Below, in pieces: positions 10,507 to 23,691 of a stretch of DNA of 64,000 bases. The DNA comes from Mycolicibacterium aubagnense (GTDB lineage: Bacteria > Actinomycetota > Actinomycetes > Mycobacteriales > Mycobacteriaceae), in the NCBI RefSeq assembly GCF_010730955.1, contig NZ_AP022577.1:2542001-2606000 (forward strand), in the 5' to 3' direction. Each line of letters begins with the position of its first letter. The stretch's first letter is position 1. The position numbers and the translations under genes were made by a program. The notes beneath the pieces were generated by a model, which was given only the letters and a program-made list of their open reading frames with translations, was not told the origin of the DNA and searched no databases.

Positions 10507-10596
10507 TCCCTTCGCCGGCATGATCCGGATCAGGTGTGACGGTAAGGGTAGGACGACCCCACTCTCAGCCCCCGGTCCCGGGACTCCCGTGTTGCG
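10507..10596 (-). promoter_or_regulatory. TPP riboswitch (THI element) upstream of thiO
   Basis: On the minus strand the leader contains the two invariant TPP-aptamer elements: CTGAGA (plus-strand 10563-10568) and ACCTGATCCGGATCATGCC followed by GGCGAAGGGAGA (10506-10536). A G/C-rich pairing ACGGGAGTCCC near 10580-10590 closes the first arm. The aptamer ends a few bases before the thiO ribosome site, so direct sequestration of that site is the likely output. The predicted transcription start at about 10596 makes the aptamer the very 5' end of the mRNA. Confidence 0.9.
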
Positions 10597-10602
10597 GCGT
10601 CC

Positions 10603-10619
10603 ACGGTAGTCGCTACCGT
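10603..10619. promoter_or_regulatory. Divergent thiE/thiO promoters sharing one palindrome
   Basis: ACGGTAG-TCG-CTACCGT is a 17-bp inverted repeat. Its right half gives TACCGT (10614-10619) exactly six bases before the thiE GTG. Its left half gives TACCGT on the minus strand (10603-10608), exactly six bases before the predicted 5' end of the thiO riboswitch. Both can serve as -10 elements, back to back. Confidence 0.6.
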
Positions 10620-10625
10620 CGCGCT

Positions 10626-11294
10626 GTGCCTACACCCACCCAGCGGCTGCAGTCCGCATCCCTGTATCTGTGCACCGACGCGCGCCGCGAGCGCGGTGAC
10701 CTGGCAGAGTTCGCCGACGCCGCGCTGGCCGGCGGCGTCGACATCATCCAGCTGCGCGACAAGGGCTCCGCCGGTGAGGCACTGTTCGGTCCGCTGGAGG
10801 CCAGACAGGAGCTGGAGGCGCTGGCGGTGCTGGCCGACGCGGCGCGGCGGCACGGCGCGCTGTTCGCGGTGAACGACCGGGCCGACATCGCCCGCGGGGC
10901 GCACGCCGACGTGCTGCATCTGGGCCAGGACGATCTCCCCCTGTCCCTGGCCCGCGAGATCGTCGGGCCCGATCCGCTGTTCGGCCGCTCCACCCACGAC
11001 GAGCAGCAGCTGGCCGTCTCCGTGACCGAAGACGTCGACTACTTCTGCGTCGGCCCGTGCTGGCCGACGCCCACCAAGCCGGGCCGCACGGCACCCGGGC
11101 TGGACCTGGTCCGTGCCGCCGCCGCATCCGGAACCGACAAACCATGGTTCGCCATCGGTGGCATCGACCTGGCCCGCGTCCCCGAGGTGGTGGCCGCCGG
11201 CGCGCGCCGCATCGTGGTGGTGCGGGCGATCACGGGCGCCGAGGATCCGGCTGCGGCAGCCCGGGCGCTCAAGCAGGCGCTGCCTACGAACTGA
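10626..11294 (+). CDS. thiE: Thiamine-phosphate synthase ThiE
   Basis: A 222-residue TIM-barrel enzyme that condenses the pyrimidine and thiazole phosphates into thiamine monophosphate. Diagnostic motifs are V-D-I-I-Q-L-R-D-K (pyrophosphate-binding), [34 protein letters not shown] and W-F-A-I-G-G-I-D. The GTG at 10626 is chosen because a TACCGT -10 sits six bases upstream, which predicts a leaderless mRNA. thiE therefore appears to escape the TPP riboswitch that controls divergent thiO. Its 3' end overlaps convergent mutT3 by 11 nt. Confidence 0.93.
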   Translation: MPTPTQRLQSASLYLCTDARRERGDLAEFADAALAGGVDIIQLRDKGSAGEALFGPLEARQELEALAVLADAARRHGALFAVNDRADIARGAHADVLHLGQDDLPLSLAREIVGPDPLFGRSTHDEQQLAVSVTEDVDYFCVGPCWPTPTKPGRTAPGLDLVRAAAASGTDKPWFAIGGIDLARVPEVVAAGARRIVVVRAITGAEDPAAAARALKQALPTN

Positions 11295-11769
11295 GCGGGA
11301 TACCCGCCGTCACGCTACGCAGGCGCTCCCAACTGGCGGCGAACCCGGGATGCAGCGGCAGGGAGGCGACGTCGTCCTCGGAGACCCAGCGCAGTTCGAC
11401 GCTCTCCCGGTTGGGCACCGTCTCGAGTTGTTCGAGCGCGTCCGCGATGACCGTCGTGTACGTCCAGACCTCGCCGATCGCCGTCGCGGTGACGACCGTG
11501 GTCCGAACAGTCAATTGATGCGCCTCCAACCCAGCTTCTTCATAGGCCTCACGGACCGCGGCTTCCTCGACGGTTTCGTGGCTGTCCCGCGCACCACCCG
11601 GCAGTGCCCAGGTGCCCCCTTGATGGCTCCACGGCGCGCGGTACTGCAAGAGCACCGCCGCTCCGCCACCCGGCTGCGGCGCCCGCAGCAGAAGTCCGGC
11701 CGCGCCGTGGCGACCCCAGAAGTGGGAGCCGTCAGCCGCAAGCACCCATCCGTCACCGTCGCCCTGCAC
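11284..11769 (-). CDS. mutT3: NUDIX hydrolase MutT3-like
   Basis: A 161-residue NUDIX protein from the GTG at 11769. The Nudix box [20 protein letters not shown] (G-x5-E-x7-R-E-x2-E-E-x-G) is complete. The N-terminal G-D-G-D-G-W-V-L-A matches the start of M. tuberculosis Rv0413 as recalled, and a TATTGT -10 lies seven bases upstream, supporting this start over an upstream in-frame ATG at 11844. It is expected to hydrolyse oxidised nucleotides (8-oxo-dGTP class), though the exact substrate is not determined by the motif. It is convergent with thiE as in M. tuberculosis. Confidence 0.85.
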   Translation of the reverse strand: MQGDGDGWVLAADGSHFWGRHGAAGLLLRAPQPGGGAAVLLQYRAPWSHQGGTWALPGGARDSHETVEEAAVREAYEEAGLEAHQLTVRTTVVTATAIGEVWTYTTVIADALEQLETVPNRESVELRWVSEDDVASLPLHPGFAASWERLRSVTAGIPLSS

Positions 11770-11776
11770 GAAACCC

Positions 11777-11782
11777 ACAATA
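11777..11782 (-). promoter_or_regulatory. -10 element of mutT3
   Basis: The minus strand reads TATTGT with seven bases to the GTG at 11769, consistent with a leaderless or near-leaderless transcript. This decides the chosen start. Confidence 0.4.
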
Positions 11783-11912
11783 GGGAACTTCGCGAAAGAT
11801 CTGGGGACCGGGCCGACGGGGAATCCACCCCCTGCGCGCCACAAGCTCTTAGACTTCTATTAAAGGACTTCGGGCAGGGTCAGGGGTACGGAAAGTTGAG
11901 GTCGGCGCACAC

Positions 11913-13225
11913 GTGACGGTGGAGTTGGCGCACCCTTCAACCGAGCCCGTGGCTTCTCGGTCACCCGGAACTCCCACACACACCCGGTGGTGGTTCATGT
12001 GGACCACACCCGGCCGCATCCTGCTCATCGGATTGATGCTGGCCAGCCTGGTCATCGGGTGCGCGTTCGCCACGTCGACCACCATCCACGCCCGCCAGCA
12101 GGCCCTGACCACCGTGCTCGACCACACCGAGCCGCTGGCGTTCGCGGCCGGCCAGCTCTACACCACGCTGTCCGTCGCCGACGCCGCCGCAGGCACCGCC
12201 TTCATCGCCGGCTCCGAGCCCCAGGACGTACGGCAACGCTACGAGCAGGCGATCACCGACGCCGCGGTCGCGGTCACCGCGGCCTCCAGCGGGCTGACCG
12301 ACGAACGCATGGTGCAGGTGCTCGGGCGCATCAACGCCGAACTGGCGGTTTACACCGGGCTGGTGGAAACCGCCCGAACCAACAATCGCGCGGGGAACCC
12401 GGTCGGTTCGTCGTACCTCTCCGAGGCGTCATGGCTGATGCAGACGCAGATCCTGCCCGACGCACAACGGCTCTACGAGAACACCTCGGCACGCGTGAAT
12501 TCGGAAACCAGCGGCTCGTCGCAGGTACCCGCGCCGGTGATCCTGGTCGTCGCCGCGACGCTGATGTTCGGCTTCTTCTCGAACCGCTGGCTGGCCCGGC
12601 ACACCCGCCGCCGCGTCAACATCGGTTTCGTGGCCGGGGGGATGGCAGTGCTGATCATGATCGTCTGGATCGGGGCCACGCTCGTCATCTCGACCACGAA
12701 CACCCGACACGCCCGCAACGCGGCGGCCTCGCTGCAAACCGTGACCAGCATGGCCATCACGGCGCAGCAGGCCCGTGCGGACGAGACGCTGTCGCTGATC
12801 CGACGTGGCGACGAGAGCGTCCGCAAGCAGTCGTACTACCGCCGCATCGACGCCCTCCAGCAGCAGCTGGCGGACTACATGCGGCGCCCCGACGCGATCG
12901 GCACGAAGGACCTGACGGGCGCCGATCAGTTGGTCCGCCGCTGGCGCGCCGCCGACGACCGGATCAACGCCTACATCTCGACCGGCAACTACCAATCCGC
13001 GACGCAGGTGGCCCTGGGCACGAGCGAAGACGATTCGACGCCTGCCTTCGACAAGCTCGATGAGGCCCTCGCCAAGAGCATCGACGAAAGCCGCAAACAG
13101 CTCCGCAGCGATATCTTGAACGGGCGTCAGGCCTTGTCGGGAGCGACCGTCGGCGCGGCGGCGCTGAGCCTCGCCGCGGCGGTGGCAGTGGCGCTCGGGC
13201 TCTGGCCGAGGTTGAGTGAATACCG

Positions 13226-13229
<4 letters not shown>
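11913..13229 (+). CDS. glnX: Membrane sensor GlnX of the GlnH-PknG pathway
   Basis: A 438-residue membrane protein, the counterpart of Rv0412c. Four hydrophobic helices are apparent (about residues 34-54, 206-224, 242-260 and 410-432). They bound two soluble helical regions of about 150 residues that resemble four-helix extracellular sensor domains. Published work on mycobacteria describes this protein relaying aspartate/glutamate binding by lipoprotein GlnH to cytosolic kinase PknG. The GTG start at 11913 gives M-T-V-E-L. The stop overlaps the glnH ATG by 4 nt, and the order glnX-glnH-pknG is the conserved operon. Confidence 0.88.
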
Positions 13230-16464
<3,235 letters not shown>

Positions 16465-16697
16465 CTCGGTATGCCGTTCGACGGCGTGTCGCCCCTTGGC
16501 GTGTCGCCTCTCCTGCGACAAGTTCGATCTGGAAGCTGTCACCTCCGGATGGGAGGCTCCAGGGTGACGGGCGGCTTCCGCGGTCCGAGCGCTGGGCACT
16601 CGACTAGCAAACCCCTTGCGGCAGTTGACATTGCGCTGACGCAGAAAAAGGTCGAGTAGCAGTCTGCGTAGACGCACGGTCAACGCAGCGAGCCGGG
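16465..16697. other. Intergenic region between pknG and the CtaG-like gene
   Basis: A 233-nt gap between convergent genes. The 11-mer GGCGTGTCGCC is repeated at 16483-16493 and 16498-16508. A TTGACA hexamer is at 16625-16630, but no convincing -10 follows at 16-18 bp. No ORF or strong hairpin terminator is visible. Confidence 0.5.
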
Positions 16698-17645
16698 TCA
16701 CCGGTAGCGGTCACGCAGCTGCGGATCGTTTTCCCACCACAGGCCGCTGGAGGGCGCCTCGGCCTCCGGTTCGGCGTCGGCTCCGGAGGCGGCCCGCGCA
16801 GCAGGGGACGCCGTAGCGGCTGCCGCGGCGTCCAGTTCGGCATCGACCTCCGCCGCCTTGCGTCGTTCGTCAGAACCCAACGCCCGCATCAGGAGCAAGA
16901 TGAAGGGCACGCCCAGGACGTCACCCAGAATCCACAAGATCCCGGCGCCGAACGTCTGGTCCTGGCGGATGCTCGGGCCGAAGTCACGGTGCAGTCCGGC
17001 GTAGTAGTCGTGGGCGATCACCGGGCCGAGCCACAGCACCAGACCGAGGATGCCGTCGCCGAGGCCCTCGGCCACGCTGATCCCGATGGACAGCAGCGGC
17101 GGGTAACGCCGCGGCACCGGGTCGACCTGCAAGCGGGCATAGAAGTAGGCAAAGCCGATGCCCAGCAGCACAAGTCGGGTCACGGCGGCGAGCGGCCCCG
17201 TCATCGACGCGACGTACCACGGTGTCAGGTACAGCAGCCACGGCGTCGCCAGCATCAGCACCGAGGTCACCGGAGGCGACAGGAGCAGTCGCGCCGGGGC
17301 GGAATTGAGCACCGCGTCGACGCGCTCCTGCACCGATGGACCGATCGCGGCCCGCATCGTCGCGACCGGGCGGCTCAGCGCGAAGAAGAAGGGCACGACG
17401 TAGAGCAACAGCAAGACTTGTAGCGCGCGCACCCAGAACAGCGCCGGCGCGTACACCGCGAGGGCGCTGAGCGTCGATACCGCCCACACCGCGGTCGCGA
17501 CGCCGAAGCACCACAGCTGACTCCGCGTCACCGGGGTGCGCCGACGGGTCCACACCAGGGCGCCGATGCCGAGCAGCATCAACACCACAGCCACAGGGTC
17601 AAATGTCCCGGTCAAAGGGTGCACGAGGCGCAAGCTACGCCCCAA
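16698..17645 (-). CDS. Cytochrome c oxidase assembly (CtaG/Caa3-type) membrane protein
   Basis: A 315-residue protein with about seven helices. The pattern (Y-L-T-P-W-Y, the D-Q-T-F-G-A-G-I-L-W-I-L-G-D segment and a C-terminal Ala/Glu-rich cytosolic tail) matches the caa3_CtaG family, which delivers copper to cytochrome oxidase. The open frame begins at a TTG (17645); a GTG at 17624 is an alternative start. It lies 15 nt after ackA and is probably the last gene of the fgd-pta-ackA run. The functional assignment to copper insertion is family-level only. Confidence 0.75.
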   Translation of the reverse strand: MGRSLRLVHPLTGTFDPVAVVLMLLGIGALVWTRRRTPVTRSQLWCFGVATAVWAVSTLSALAVYAPALFWVRALQVLLLLYVVPFFFALSRPVATMRAAIGPSVQERVDAVLNSAPARLLLSPPVTSVLMLATPWLLYLTPWYVASMTGPLAAVTRLVLLGIGFAYFYARLQVDPVPRRYPPLLSIGISVAEGLGDGILGLVLWLGPVIAHDYYAGLHRDFGPSIRQDQTFGAGILWILGDVLGVPFILLLMRALGSDERRKAAEVDAELDAAAAATASPAARAASGADAEPEAEAPSSGLWWENDPQLRDRYR

Positions 17646-17660
17646 CCCTGGCAGGTTCCT

Positions 17661-18785
17661 TCAGGAAACCTTGCAGACCTCGACGCAGGCCCGCGCGATG
17701 GCCAGCTCTTCATTGGTGGGGATCACCAGCACGGTCACCGGCGAGGTATCCGTGGAAATCCGCCGGGCTCCGCGCACCGTGGACAGGTTGCGCTCCTCGT
17801 CGACCTCGATCCCGAGAGCCAACAGCCCGGCGAGCGCATCACGGCGGACCGCGGCGTCGTTCTCGCCCACCCCGGCGGTGAAGGTGATGACGTCGGCCCC
17901 ACCCAACAGCGCCAGGTAGCCGCCGATGTACTTGCGCAGCCGGTGGATGTAGACGTCGTAGGCCAGCTGGGCCGCTTCATCACCGCCGTTCATGCGCGTG
18001 TGCAGCTCGCGGAAATCGGTGGCGCCACCCAATCCCGATACACCCGAGTGGCGGTTCAGCAGGGCGTCGATGTCCTCGATCGACATCCCGGCGGCGCGCG
18101 ACAGGTACATGATGATGCCGGGGTCGACGTCGCCGGAGCGGGTGCCCATCACCAGACCCTCCATGGGCGTCAGGCCCATCGAGGTGTCGATGGGCCTGCC
18201 GCCGGCGATCGCCGACGCCGATGCGCCGTTACCGAGATGCAGGACAATCTGATTCACCGATTCGAGGGGCAGGCCCAGGAACTGGGCAGCCTGCTCGCTG
18301 ACGTACTGGTGCGACGTGCCGTGAAAGCCGTACCGGCGAATGTGCCACTGCGCGGCGACCTCCCGGTCGATCGCATACTCGGCGGCGGCCGCGGGCAGGT
18401 TATGGAAGAAGGCAGTGTCGAACACCGCGACGTGAGGTACGTCGGGCAGGAGTTTGCGGGCTGCATTGATGCCCATCAGCCCCGGCGGATTGTGTAGCGG
18501 CGCCAGCGGGGCCAGTTTCTCGAGTTCGGCGACCAGCTCGTCGCCGATCAGGGTCGGCCGGTAGAACCGCCGGCCGCCATGCACGACGCGGTGACCGACG
18601 GCCGCGATCTGGTCGACCGACACTCCGGCGGCCCGCACCGCATCGAACACCTGCTGCAACGCCCTCGGGTAATCGTCCACCCGCTCGATCACGCCGTCGG
18701 CCAGTGACTCACCCGAAGCCGGTTGCACCAATCGGTATTTCACCGACGATGAGCCGCAGTTGAGTACCAGTACGGACCCGCTCAT
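17661..18785 (-). CDS. ackA: Acetate kinase AckA
   Basis: A 374-residue ASKHA-fold kinase interconverting acetyl phosphate and acetate. Visible motifs: N-terminal [13 protein letters not shown], the G-H-R-V-V-H-G-G catalytic region, [20 protein letters not shown] and the C-terminal F-T-A-G-V-G-E-N-D. The ATG at 18785 overlaps the pta stop by 4 nt. The order fgd-pta-ackA matches Rv0407-Rv0409. Confidence 0.96.
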   Translation of the reverse strand: MSGSVLVLNCGSSSVKYRLVQPASGESLADGVIERVDDYPRALQQVFDAVRAAGVSVDQIAAVGHRVVHGGRRFYRPTLIGDELVAELEKLAPLAPLHNPPGLMGINAARKLLPDVPHVAVFDTAFFHNLPAAAAEYAIDREVAAQWHIRRYGFHGTSHQYVSEQAAQFLGLPLESVNQIVLHLGNGASASAIAGGRPIDTSMGLTPMEGLVMGTRSGDVDPGIIMYLSRAAGMSIEDIDALLNRHSGVSGLGGATDFRELHTRMNGGDEAAQLAYDVYIHRLRKYIGGYLALLGGADVITFTAGVGENDAAVRRDALAGLLALGIEVDEERNLSTVRGARRISTDTSPVTVLVIPTNEELAIARACVEVCKVS

Positions 18786-20851
18786 TTCGCTCCTTGAGCC
18801 TGAATCGCCGTGATGGCAACGGTGTTGACAATGTCCTCGACGAGCGCGCCGCGGGACAAGTCGTTCACGGGCTTGTTCAGGCCCTGCAGCACCGGGCCGA
18901 TCGCGATGGCGCCCGCGCTGCGCTGCACCGCCTTGTACGTGTTGTTGCCGGTGTTCAGATCCGGGAAGATCAGCACCGTCGCACGGCCGGCCACCGGGGA
19001 ATCCGGCATCTTGGTCGCGGCCACCGACGGCTCCACCGCCGCGTCGTATTGGATGGGTCCTTCGACCAGCAGCTCCGGCGCCCGCTTGCGGACCAATTCC
19101 GTTGCTGCCCTGACCTTGTCGACGTCGGCGCCCGTCCCCGAATCGCCCGTCGAGTAGGACAGCATGGCCACGCGCGGCTCGATCCCGAACTGCGCGGCGG
19201 TCTGCGCCGAGCTGATCGCGATGTCGGCGAGCTGCTCGGACGTCGGGTCCGGCACGATCGCGCAGTCGCCGTAGGCCAGCACCCGATCCGCCAGGCACAT
19301 CAGGAAGATGCTCGACACCGTCGAGATGTCCGGCGCGGTACGGATGATCTCGAACGCCGGCCGCACGGTGTGCGCCGTCGTGTGCGCGGCACCGGACACC
19401 ATGCCGTCGACCATGTTGTTGTGCACCAGCATGGTGCCGAAGTACGAGACGTCGTGGATGATCTCGCGGGCCTGTTCGAGAGTGACGCCCTTCTTCTTGC
19501 GCAGTTCGGCGTACTGCGCCGCGAACTGGTCGGACAACTCGCTGGTGCGTGGATTCAGCACCACGGCGGCCGACAGATCCAGACCCAGCTCGGCAGCCCG
19601 CGCCCGCACCGTCGGCTCGTCACCGAGAATGGTGAGATCGGCAACCGAGCGGGCGAGCAGCCGGCCCGCAGCGCGCAGAATCCGGTCATCGTCGCCTTCG
19701 GGCAACACGATGCGCTTCCGGTCGGCCCGGGCCCGGTCCTGGAGCTGATGGGTGAACATCTGCGGCGTGGTGACCGTGGGAATCGGAACCGCAAGCCGGG
19801 CAAGCAGATCCGCGACATCGACATGCTTATCCATCAAGGTCAGCGCGGTGTCGATCTTACGAAGCGAGGAGGCCGTCACCCGGCCCTTGGCCAGCGACGC
19901 GGCACGGGCGGTGTCGTAGGTACCCAAGTCGGTGGCCACGATCGGTAACCGCAGCCCGAGGCCCGCGACCAGCTTCGCGATCGACGGGTGTAGCGGCAGG
20001 CCACCGTTGAGAACCAGGCACGAGATCGACGGAAAGTTTTCTGCCGCATGGGCGCTGGCGATCGCCAGCACCACGTCCGACCGGTCCCCCGGGGTGATGA
20101 CGGCCATGGCGTCGGTGAGACGCTCGAGGCAGTGCTCGGCCGTCATACCTGCGACCATCACACCCATGACTTCCCGGCTCAGCAGCTCGGCGTCACCGCT
20201 GAGCACCGTGCCGTGCACCGCGTCGCGCAGCTCGGCCACCGACGGCGCCGAGAGCAACGGTTCCTCGGGCAGCACATAGCTTTTCGGCGCGAACCGCGCC
20301 AAAGCAGCAGCGACCGCGGCCAATTCATCAGGCGCGCACCGGTTGGCCACCACTGCGGCGGTGTGCGCGTGCTGGACCGCCAGCTCCGCCAGACACAGCT
20401 CCACGACATGGGCGACCTCGTCGGGGGTGCGGTCCGCGCCCCGCACCGAAAGCAGCACCGGCGCACCCAGATTCACCGCGATGCGCGCGTTCACCGACAG
20501 TTCGGTCGGCGAGGCGACATCGGTGTAGTCACTGCCCACGATCACCACGGCATCGCACCTGTCGGCGACACGGTGGTACCGGTCGACGATGTCGGCGATC
20601 GCCGCATCCGTGTCTTCGTGCAGCTGCTGGTACGTGACACCCACGCAGTCGTCGTACTCCAGACCCGCGGTGTTATGGGTCAGCAGCATCTCGAGGATGT
20701 AGTCGGGACCGTCGCCGGCGCGCGTTATCGGCCGGAACACCCCGACCCTGGCGACCGTGGCCGCCAGCCGGTGCAACAGCCCTAGCGCGATGGTCGACTT
20801 GCCGGTGTCGCCTTCAGGTGAGGCGATGTAGATCGCGGTTGCGTCGGGCAC
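18782..20851 (-). CDS. pta: Phosphate acetyltransferase Pta (long form)
   Basis: A 689-residue two-domain enzyme. The N-terminal P-loop/DRTGG region starts [12 protein letters not shown], and the C-terminal PTA_PTB catalytic domain starts about residue 370 at [15 protein letters not shown]. Motifs [13 protein letters not shown] and [11 protein letters not shown] are typical. It converts acetyl-CoA and phosphate to acetyl phosphate for AckA. The start is GTG at 20851, 29 nt after fgd. Confidence 0.96.
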   Translation of the reverse strand: MPDATAIYIASPEGDTGKSTIALGLLHRLAATVARVGVFRPITRAGDGPDYILEMLLTHNTAGLEYDDCVGVTYQQLHEDTDAAIADIVDRYHRVADRCDAVVIVGSDYTDVASPTELSVNARIAVNLGAPVLLSVRGADRTPDEVAHVVELCLAELAVQHAHTAAVVANRCAPDELAAVAAALARFAPKSYVLPEEPLLSAPSVAELRDAVHGTVLSGDAELLSREVMGVMVAGMTAEHCLERLTDAMAVITPGDRSDVVLAIASAHAAENFPSISCLVLNGGLPLHPSIAKLVAGLGLRLPIVATDLGTYDTARAASLAKGRVTASSLRKIDTALTLMDKHVDVADLLARLAVPIPTVTTPQMFTHQLQDRARADRKRIVLPEGDDDRILRAAGRLLARSVADLTILGDEPTVRARAAELGLDLSAAVVLNPRTSELSDQFAAQYAELRKKKGVTLEQAREIIHDVSYFGTMLVHNNMVDGMVSGAAHTTAHTVRPAFEIIRTAPDISTVSSIFLMCLADRVLAYGDCAIVPDPTSEQLADIAISSAQTAAQFGIEPRVAMLSYSTGDSGTGADVDKVRAATELVRKRAPELLVEGPIQYDAAVEPSVAATKMPDSPVAGRATVLIFPDLNTGNNTYKAVQRSAGAIAIGPVLQGLNKPVNDLSRGALVEDIVNTVAITAIQAQGAK

Positions 20852-20880
20852 GGCGACAGCCTACCGAGCCACGACGTTCA

Positions 20881-21891
20881 TCAGGCCAGCTTGCGCAGCC
20901 GAGGCTCAAGATCGGTCTTGAACAGCTCCAGGAAGCGGCGCTGGTCCTGCCGCGGGTCGTGGAACACCAGGTGGTTCAGGCCCCAGTCGACGTACTGCTT
21001 GACCTTCTCGACGGCTTCGTCCGGGTCGGAAGCCACGATCCAGCGCTTGGCGACCTGCTCGATGGGCAGCGCGTCGGCGGCCGCTTCCATCTCGATCGGG
21101 TCGTCGATCGAATGCTTCTGCTCGGCCGTCAGCGACAGCGGCGCCCAGAACCGGGTGTTCTCCAGAGCCAGTTCGGGATCCGGGTCGTACGAGATCTTGA
21201 TCTCGATCATCCGGTCGACGTCGTCGGGGTTCTTACCCGCCGCCTCGGCACCCTCGCGCATGGCGGGGATCAGCTTGTCCTTGTACAGCTCCTCGCCCTT
21301 GCCCGAAGTGCAGATGAAACCATCACCGGCACGGCCGGCGTACTTGGCCACCTGCGGCCCACCCGCGGCGATGTAGATCGGGATGCCACCCTCGGGGACG
21401 TCGTAGATCGAGGCGCCCTTGGTCTTGTAGTACTCGCCTTCGAAGTCGACGCGGTCACCGAGCCACAACTCACGCATCAGGCGCACCGACTCCCGCAGCC
21501 GGGCGTAGCGCTCCTTGAACTCGGGCCATTCGCCTTCATAACCAGTGGCGATCTCGTTGAGCGCCTCCCCGGTGCCGATGCCCAGGAAGATCCGATCCGG
21601 GTACAGGCAGCCCATGGTCGCGAACGCCTGCGCGATGACCGCCGGGTTGTAGCGGAACGTCGGAGTCAGCACCGAGGTGCCCAGGATCAGCCGCTCGGTG
21701 CGCTCGCCCACCGCGGTCATCCAGGCCAGGGAAAACGGTGCATGGCCACCGGTATGGCGCCATGGCTGGAAATGATCACTGACGGTGGCGCTGTCCATAC
21801 CCGCCGCTTCGGCGGCCACCGCCAGCTCGACGAGTTCCCGCGGGGCGAACTGCTCCGCCGACGCCTTGTATCCGAGCCTGAGTTCAGCCAT
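20881..21891 (-). CDS. fgd1: F420-dependent glucose-6-phosphate dehydrogenase Fgd
   Basis: A 336-residue luciferase-like monooxygenase-superfamily enzyme, the same length as M. tuberculosis Fgd1. The N-terminus contains S-D-H-F-Q-P-W (the F420-site His and Trp region), followed by [14 protein letters not shown] and [10 protein letters not shown]. It oxidises glucose 6-phosphate and supplies reduced F420 for mycobacterial redox defence and nitroimidazole activation. The ATG follows an AGGAACGGGA ribosome site. It leads the fgd-pta-ackA unit. Confidence 0.96.
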   Translation of the reverse strand: MAELRLGYKASAEQFAPRELVELAVAAEAAGMDSATVSDHFQPWRHTGGHAPFSLAWMTAVGERTERLILGTSVLTPTFRYNPAVIAQAFATMGCLYPDRIFLGIGTGEALNEIATGYEGEWPEFKERYARLRESVRLMRELWLGDRVDFEGEYYKTKGASIYDVPEGGIPIYIAAGGPQVAKYAGRAGDGFICTSGKGEELYKDKLIPAMREGAEAAGKNPDDVDRMIEIKISYDPDPELALENTRFWAPLSLTAEQKHSIDDPIEMEAAADALPIEQVAKRWIVASDPDEAVEKVKQYVDWGLNHLVFHDPRQDQRRFLELFKTDLEPRLRKLA

Positions 21892-21922
21892 GAGTCCCGT
21901 TCCTGTTCGTCGCTGCTACGAC

Positions 21923-21979
21923 ATTGCTCTTCGCGTCATTGCTCTTCGCGTCCGCATTCGCCGAATTGCTCCTCGCGTC
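21923..21979. repeat. Three short direct repeats in the fgd1 upstream region
   Basis: ATTGCTCTTCGCGTC occurs twice in tandem (21923-21937, 21938-21952) and once more with one change (ATTGCTCCTCGCGTC, 21965-21979). They lie between fgd1 and the divergent metallo-beta-lactamase-fold gene, and could be binding sites or simple slippage. Confidence 0.7.
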
Positions 21980-22006
21980 CGCATGCACCTACTTTTCTAC
22001 TCTGCC

Positions 22007-22012
22007 TACACT
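22007..22012 (+). promoter_or_regulatory. -10 element of the metallo-beta-lactamase-fold gene
   Basis: TACACT lies exactly six bases before the ATG at 22019, the arrangement of a leaderless mycobacterial gene. This selects the start over longer in-frame alternatives. Confidence 0.6.
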
Positions 22013-22018
22013 CGCCTC

Positions 22019-22768
22019 ATGGTGGCAGCCCTGAGCGCGATCGCGGAGAGTCTCGGAGTCAATGTTCACTTCGCCCAGACCGACCTGGTGAACTGGACCC
22101 TGGTCAGCGATGACAGCGGGGTGATCCTGATCGACGCCGGCTTCCCGGGCCAGCGCGACGACGTCCTCCGTTCCCTGCGTGACCTGGGCTTCGAGGCCGG
22201 CGACGTGCGGGCGATTCTGCTCACGCACGCTCACGTCGACCACCTCGGTGCGGCGATCTGGTTCGCGAAAACCCATGGCACGCCGGTGTTCTGCCACGGC
22301 GCCGAAGTCGGCCATGCCAAACGCGAGTATCTGGAACAGGTTTCACCGACCGACCTGCTGACGCGGGCCTGGAACCCGCGGTACCTGGCCTGGTCGGCGA
22401 CCATCGTCGGCAAGGGCGCGCTGGTGCGCGAGGGCATCCCCACCGCGCAGGCGCTCACCAAGGACGTCGCGGCCACACTGCCGGGCAGCCCGCAGCTGAT
22501 CCCGAGCCCGGGACACACCGGCGGACACTGCTCCTACGTGTTCGGCGACGTGCTGGTGGCCGGCGACGCCATGATCACCGGGCACCCGGTACTCACCAAG
22601 GGCGGCCCTCAGCTGCTGCCGCAGATGTTCAACCACGACCAGGCGGCATGCGAACGGAGCCTGTCCGCGCTCGGCCTGCTGGACACCCAGGTGCTGCTGC
22701 CAGGCCACGGACCTGCGTGGCGCGGGCCGGTCCGGGAGGCCGCCGAGCTGGCACTTCAGCGGAGCTGA
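22019..22768 (+). CDS. Metallo-beta-lactamase-fold hydrolase (Rv0406c type)
   Basis: A 249-residue MBL-fold protein. The metal motif is T-H-A-H-V-D-H-L-G (H-x-H-x-D-H), with later ligands in P-G-H-T-G-G-H and A-G-D-A-M. A C-terminal L-P-G-H-G-P completes the site. The ATG start is supported by a TACACT -10 element six bases upstream. Position next to fgd1 matches Rv0406c. The fold covers glyoxalase II, lactonases and thioesterases; the substrate here is undetermined. Confidence 0.88.
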   Translation: MVAALSAIAESLGVNVHFAQTDLVNWTLVSDDSGVILIDAGFPGQRDDVLRSLRDLGFEAGDVRAILLTHAHVDHLGAAIWFAKTHGTPVFCHGAEVGHAKREYLEQVSPTDLLTRAWNPRYLAWSATIVGKGALVREGIPTAQALTKDVAATLPGSPQLIPSPGHTGGHCSYVFGDVLVAGDAMITGHPVLTKGGPQLLPQMFNHDQAACERSLSALGLLDTQVLLPGHGPAWRGPVREAAELALQRS

Positions 22769-22795
22769 ACAAACGGCGCAGTAACGGCGCCGGTG

Positions 22796-23113
22796 TCAGA
22801 CGCTGTGTTTGACCAGCTCCAGGAACAGCACGAACAGCCCGGCCAGCACCAGACCGCCCGCCACGACGACGGCCGGGAGGAAGAACATGTGGTCGAGCTC
22901 TTCGTCGTCAAAGATGTTGTTGCCCTGGGCATCACGGTTGACCGGGCCGTAGAAAACCCGCCCGAAAGCGGACCACCGCACGGTGCGCGCCCGGAGCCGG
23001 TGGGGATTGTCCTCGGACATCCGGCCGAAGCGGGCCCGCGTGACCATACCCGTGGCCAGCACGATCACCGCGGCCACGAGCAGCAGACACCCGACGGTCC
23101 AACCGGAAAGCAC
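22796..23113 (-). CDS. Small two-helix membrane protein (Rv0401-like)
   Basis: A 105-residue protein with one hydrophobic helix at each end (about residues 4-24 and 79-101) and a basic/polar middle of about 50 residues (N-R-D-A-Q-G-N-N-I-F-D-D-E-E-L-D). The start is the GTG at 23113. No catalytic motif is seen. Conserved small membrane proteins of this layout occur in this neighbourhood of mycobacterial genomes (Rv0401 by recall). Function unknown. Confidence 0.7.
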   Translation of the reverse strand: MLSGWTVGCLLLVAAVIVLATGMVTRARFGRMSEDNPHRLRARTVRWSAFGRVFYGPVNRDAQGNNIFDDEELDHMFFLPAVVVAGGLVLAGLFVLFLELVKHSV

Positions 23114-23163
23114 ACATAAGCGTATCCACCGGGCGGTCCGAACGACTCCGATTCAGCAGCCTG

Positions 23164-23679
23164 TCAGCCAGCGGACGGCTCGGACAGCTCGAATGCCGCA
23201 ATGTCCTTGACGAAAGCTATGGGGTAGACCTCACCTTCGGCCGGCAGCGGCTGCGCCATGCGTTGATACCCGGTTGCCTGGTACAGCGCCTCGGCCTCGG
23301 GTTGCCGGTGGCCGGTGGTCAGGTAGATACGCCGATAGCCGGCGTCGACAATGCGCGCCTCCAGCTCAATCAGCAGCGCCCGTGCGTATCCCCGCCGGCG
23401 GGAACCAGAATCAGTCCAAATCCGTTTCAGTTCAGCGGTTTCCGCATCGAAGCGGCGGAATGCCCCGCCGGTGACCGGCACACCGTCACGCAGTCCGATC
23501 ACCATGGCCCCGACCGGCGGTTCGAACTCCGCGGCCGGATAGTCCCGCAACCAGGCACTGACAGCCGCCGGAGTGCTGTCGTAGCGCGTCGCGTACTCGA
23601 CGGCGAGCTCGGTCAGCAACGGGCCGGCCAGCGGGTCGTCCGGAGCGACGGCCACGAACGCCAGGGCGGAGTCAGTCAC
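23164..23679 (-). CDS. GNAT-family N-acetyltransferase
   Basis: A 171-residue protein with the GNAT core. The acetyl-CoA pyrophosphate loop is visible as S-G-S-R-R-R-G-Y-A-R-A-L-L, preceded by the E-L-K-R-I-W-T strand and followed by the Y-L-T-T-G strand and A-E-A-L-Y-Q-A-T-G-Y helix. It lies 12 nt downstream of an FAD monooxygenase gene on the same strand and is probably cotranscribed with it. The acceptor substrate is not predictable. Confidence 0.85.
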   Translation of the reverse strand: MTDSALAFVAVAPDDPLAGPLLTELAVEYATRYDSTPAAVSAWLRDYPAAEFEPPVGAMVIGLRDGVPVTGGAFRRFDAETAELKRIWTDSGSRRRGYARALLIELEARIVDAGYRRIYLTTGHRQPEAEALYQATGYQRMAQPLPAEGEVYPIAFVKDIAAFELSEPSAG

Positions 23680-23691
23680 GGATCGAGTCGA

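Noticed and set aside
16625..16660. Small RNA promoter after pknG
   Set aside because: TTGACA is perfect but no TANNNT hexamer occurs at 16-18 bp; left as unassigned intergenic sequence.
18785..19298. N-terminal extension of ackA
   Set aside because: The frame is open but lies within pta and is Arg/Gly-rich; AckA homology begins exactly at the ATG 18785.
21923..21979. Possible CRISPR-like array
   Set aside because: Only three 15-bp units, two directly abutting, no regular spacers and no cas genes.
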